In this document: positions 7,021-7,933 of the stretch, one piece after another
How the letters are laid out: every line of letters begins with the position of its first letter
Position numbering within the stretch: the first letter of the stretch is position 1
Assembly: GCA_022865685.1 (NCBI GenBank)
Contig: JALHUB010000265.1
Location: 1 to 7,933 of the forward strand
From: Dehalococcoidia bacterium
GTDB taxonomy: Bacteria; Chloroflexota; Dehalococcoidia; DSTF01; JALHUB01
DNA length: 7,933 nucleotides
Direction of reading: 5' to 3'
The notes under the pieces: model-generated
The model's input: only the letters and a program-made list of their open reading frames with translations
The model's database searches: none
Told to the model about the DNA's origin: nothing
Position numbers and translations under genes: made by a program

Positions 7021-7044
7021 GGTCGGGCAAGATGCCCGACCTAC
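7021..7044 (-). repeat. Right REP hairpin of the RAYT element
   Basis: On the minus strand GTAG (7044-7041) leads into a 9-bp stem, 7033-7041 against 7021-7029 (GGTCGGGCA / TGCCCGACC on +), with a 3-nt loop AGA. It is the inverted counterpart of the hairpin at 6525. Two stem pairs are changed on both arms, and the only unpaired difference within the 29-nt ends is in the loop. Confidence 0.8.
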
Positions 7045-7080
7045 GCGAAGAAGCATACGCATCCTGCCGCCGGTCGGACC

Positions 7081-7107
7081 GTCGGGCGAGACTGACCTAC
7101 GCGATGC
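7081..7107 (-). repeat. Decayed third REP copy
   Basis: GTCGGGCGAGACT-GACCTACGCGA resembles the right hairpin GTCGGGCAAGATGCCCGACC-TACGCGA with one substitution and a short loss inside the 3' arm. The stem can no longer close, but the GTAG edge (minus strand) and flanking GCG remain. It lies in the same orientation as the copy at 7021, about 60 nt away. The stretch between them shows no gene. Confidence 0.55.
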
Positions 7108-7129
7108 GCCTTGCCTGCGGTCGCGCAAA

Positions 7130-7158
7130 TTGACCCTTAGATTGCCTCTTGCTAGCAT
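7130..7158 (+). promoter_or_regulatory. Probable sigma70-type promoter for the nuo operon
   Basis: TTGACC (7130-7135, 5 of 6 to TTGACA) is followed after exactly 17 nt by TAGCAT (7153-7158, 4 of 6 to TATAAT) in a locally A/T-rich stretch. Transcription would begin near 7165, leaving a leader of about 40 nt before the nuoA start. It lies just beyond the decayed REP copy, so the mobile element abuts but does not disrupt it. Confidence 0.5.
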
Positions 7159-7203
7159 TTTAGTGTAAGTTGCCTGCACTTCTCTCATCATAGCGGTGTA
7201 TTC

Positions 7204-7569
7204 TTGCAGACTCTCCTGAACAACTACGCGGCTGTCCTGCTGGCCGTGGGGATAGGCGTTGGCATGGTCCTGGCGGCGTTGATAGCAGCCAGGATACTGG
7301 CGCCGTTCTCTCCGTCGTCGGCGAAGGCGACCCCCTACGAATGCGGCATGCTCCCCATCGGGCGCGTACGCGTCCAGATGAACGTCCGCTACTACCTCTA
7401 CGCCATCCTTTTCCTCGTCTTCGATGCGGAAGCGGTCTTCCTCTTCCCCTGGGCCGTGAGCCTCGTCGGCGTCGGCAAGGCCGCGTTCTTCGAGATGGTC
7501 CTGTTCCTCGGCGTCCTCGCGGGCGGCCTCATCTACGCCTGGAAGAAGGGGGCGCTCGAATGGCGGTAG
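7204..7569 (+). CDS. nuoA: NADH-quinone oxidoreductase subunit A
   Basis: 121 aa, normal NuoA length. It is a membrane subunit of complex I at the junction of the peripheral arm and the proton-pumping arm near the quinone site. Three transmembrane helices are visible: about 8-31, 62-87 and 94-113. The conserved loop between helices 1 and 2 holds YECG (45-48), with the Cys that marks the family. FLVFDAEAVFLFPWA (70-84) carries the conserved Asp74 and Glu76. The only sensible start is TTG 7204: the frame has a stop at 7153-7155 and no ATG or GTG between. The Shine-Dalgarno site is weak (GGTG near 7195). nuoB overlaps the 3' end by 10 nt, as usual in nuo operons. Confidence 0.95.
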   Translation: MQTLLNNYAAVLLAVGIGVGMVLAALIAARILAPFSPSSAKATPYECGMLPIGRVRVQMNVRYYLYAILFLVFDAEAVFLFPWAVSLVGVGKAAFFEMVLFLGVLAGGLIYAWKKGALEWR

Positions 7570-7933
7570 AAGAGGCCGGCAGGGGCGAGGCAGCCACGCC
7601 TTCGCGCCCGCCGAGCGGCCTGGAGCGTGAGGCCGAGCGACTTCGCCCCGTCGAGGTCCAGCACCCGCACGCCCTCTACAGGCAAGTGCTGCCGGGCATC
7701 ATCCAGGCGCCGGCCGACTACCTGCTGGCGATGGCGCGAAAGTCGTCGCTGTGGCCGATGACGTTCGGGCTCGCCTGCTGCGCCATTGAGATGATGTCGG
7801 CGTACATGTCGCACCACGACCTCGACCGCTTTGGCATCGTGCCCTGGGCGTCGCCGCGCCAGGCCGACGTGATGATCGTCGCCGGCACGGTGACGAAGAA
7901 GATGGCGCCCTCGGTCAAGCTGCTGTACGAGCA
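7560..7933 (+). CDS. nuoB: NADH-quinone oxidoreductase subunit B, 3' partial
   Basis: Starting at ATG 7560, inside the last codons of nuoA, the frame runs open to the window edge (124 codons). LWPMTFGLACCAIEMM (64-79) carries the adjacent Cys73-Cys74 that, with two later Cys outside the window, hold the terminal N2 4Fe-4S cluster passing electrons to quinone. DLDRFGIVPWASPRQADVMI and VAGTVTKKMAP (87-117) are equally conserved. The first 35 or so residues are a Pro/Glu/Arg-rich extension without family motifs. GGAAGAAGGGGG (7541-7552) is a strong Shine-Dalgarno site 7 nt before the ATG, which supports this start and coupled translation with nuoA. The product is a peripheral cytoplasmic subunit of complex I. 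Confidence 0.95.
   Translation, partial: MAVEEAGRGEAATPSRPPSGLEREAERLRPVEVQHPHALYRQVLPGIIQAPADYLLAMARKSSLWPMTFGLACCAIEMMSAYMSHHDLDRFGIVPWASPRQADVMIVAGTVTKKMAPSVKLLYE

Larger units (their letters stand above)
6523..7046 (+). mobile_element. RAYT/REP-type single-gene element bounded by inverted GTAG hairpins
   Basis: The 29-nt ends 6523-6551 and 7018-7046 are inverted repeats identical at 24 of 29 positions. Each carries GTAG followed by a 9-bp stem with a 3-nt loop. The transposase frame starts 1 nt after the left stem and its restored frame ends 2 nt before the right stem, so the unit holds nothing else. This matches the 'REPtron' layout known for REP-associated tyrosine transposases. IS200-like enzymes of this kind make no target duplications and none is seen. 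The base composition is less G/C-rich than the flanking genes. Confidence 0.75.

Noticed and set aside
1..7933. tRNA, rRNA or CRISPR array
   Set aside because: No cloverleaf with TTCGAAT-type arm, no rRNA signature and no regularly spaced direct repeats were seen on either strand.

Overview
The window looks like high-GC bacterial chromosome. The strong G/C bias at third codon positions, the gene content and the sequence flavour of NuoA/NuoB and ValS would fit a Chloroflexota-like lineage (for example a Dehalococcoidia relative), but this is an impression and not proven from the sequence. All genes lie on the + strand.

Region 1 (2-3474) is a tight three-gene run. A GH65-family glycoside phosphorylase (5' end outside the window) overlaps a double-domain universal stress protein gene by 11 nt. 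That gene in turn overlaps a non-haem ferritin gene with a complete ferroxidase centre by 44 nt. The arrangement suggests one coupled transcript linking sugar (disaccharide) turnover, stress response and iron storage.

Region 2 (3475-3661) is a gap with two structured elements: a nested palindrome whose inner arms begin with GTAG on both strands, and a long stem-loop just upstream of valS.

Region 3 (3662-6503) is a full-length valyl-tRNA synthetase gene. It is followed at once, in the +1 frame, by a second partial copy of a ValRS C-terminal coiled-coil arm (6351-6503). This looks like the leftover 3' end of another valS.

Region 4 (6523-7107) is a compact REP-type mobile element. A single HUH/Y1 transposase gene of the RAYT (TnpA_REP) class is packed between two inverted GTAG-plus-hairpin sequences. 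The two hairpins differ by compensatory base-pair changes, so structure has been conserved. The transposase reading frame is broken by one extra base five codons after the catalytic tyrosine. A decayed third hairpin copy lies downstream.

Region 5 (7130-7933) is the start of the respiratory complex I operon: a sigma70-like promoter, nuoA with a TTG start, and nuoB (3' end outside the window), overlapping nuoA by 10 nt.

The GH65-usp-ferritin run, valS and the nuo genes look like ordinary chromosomal genes. The accessory interest is concentrated in 6351-7107, between valS and nuoA.
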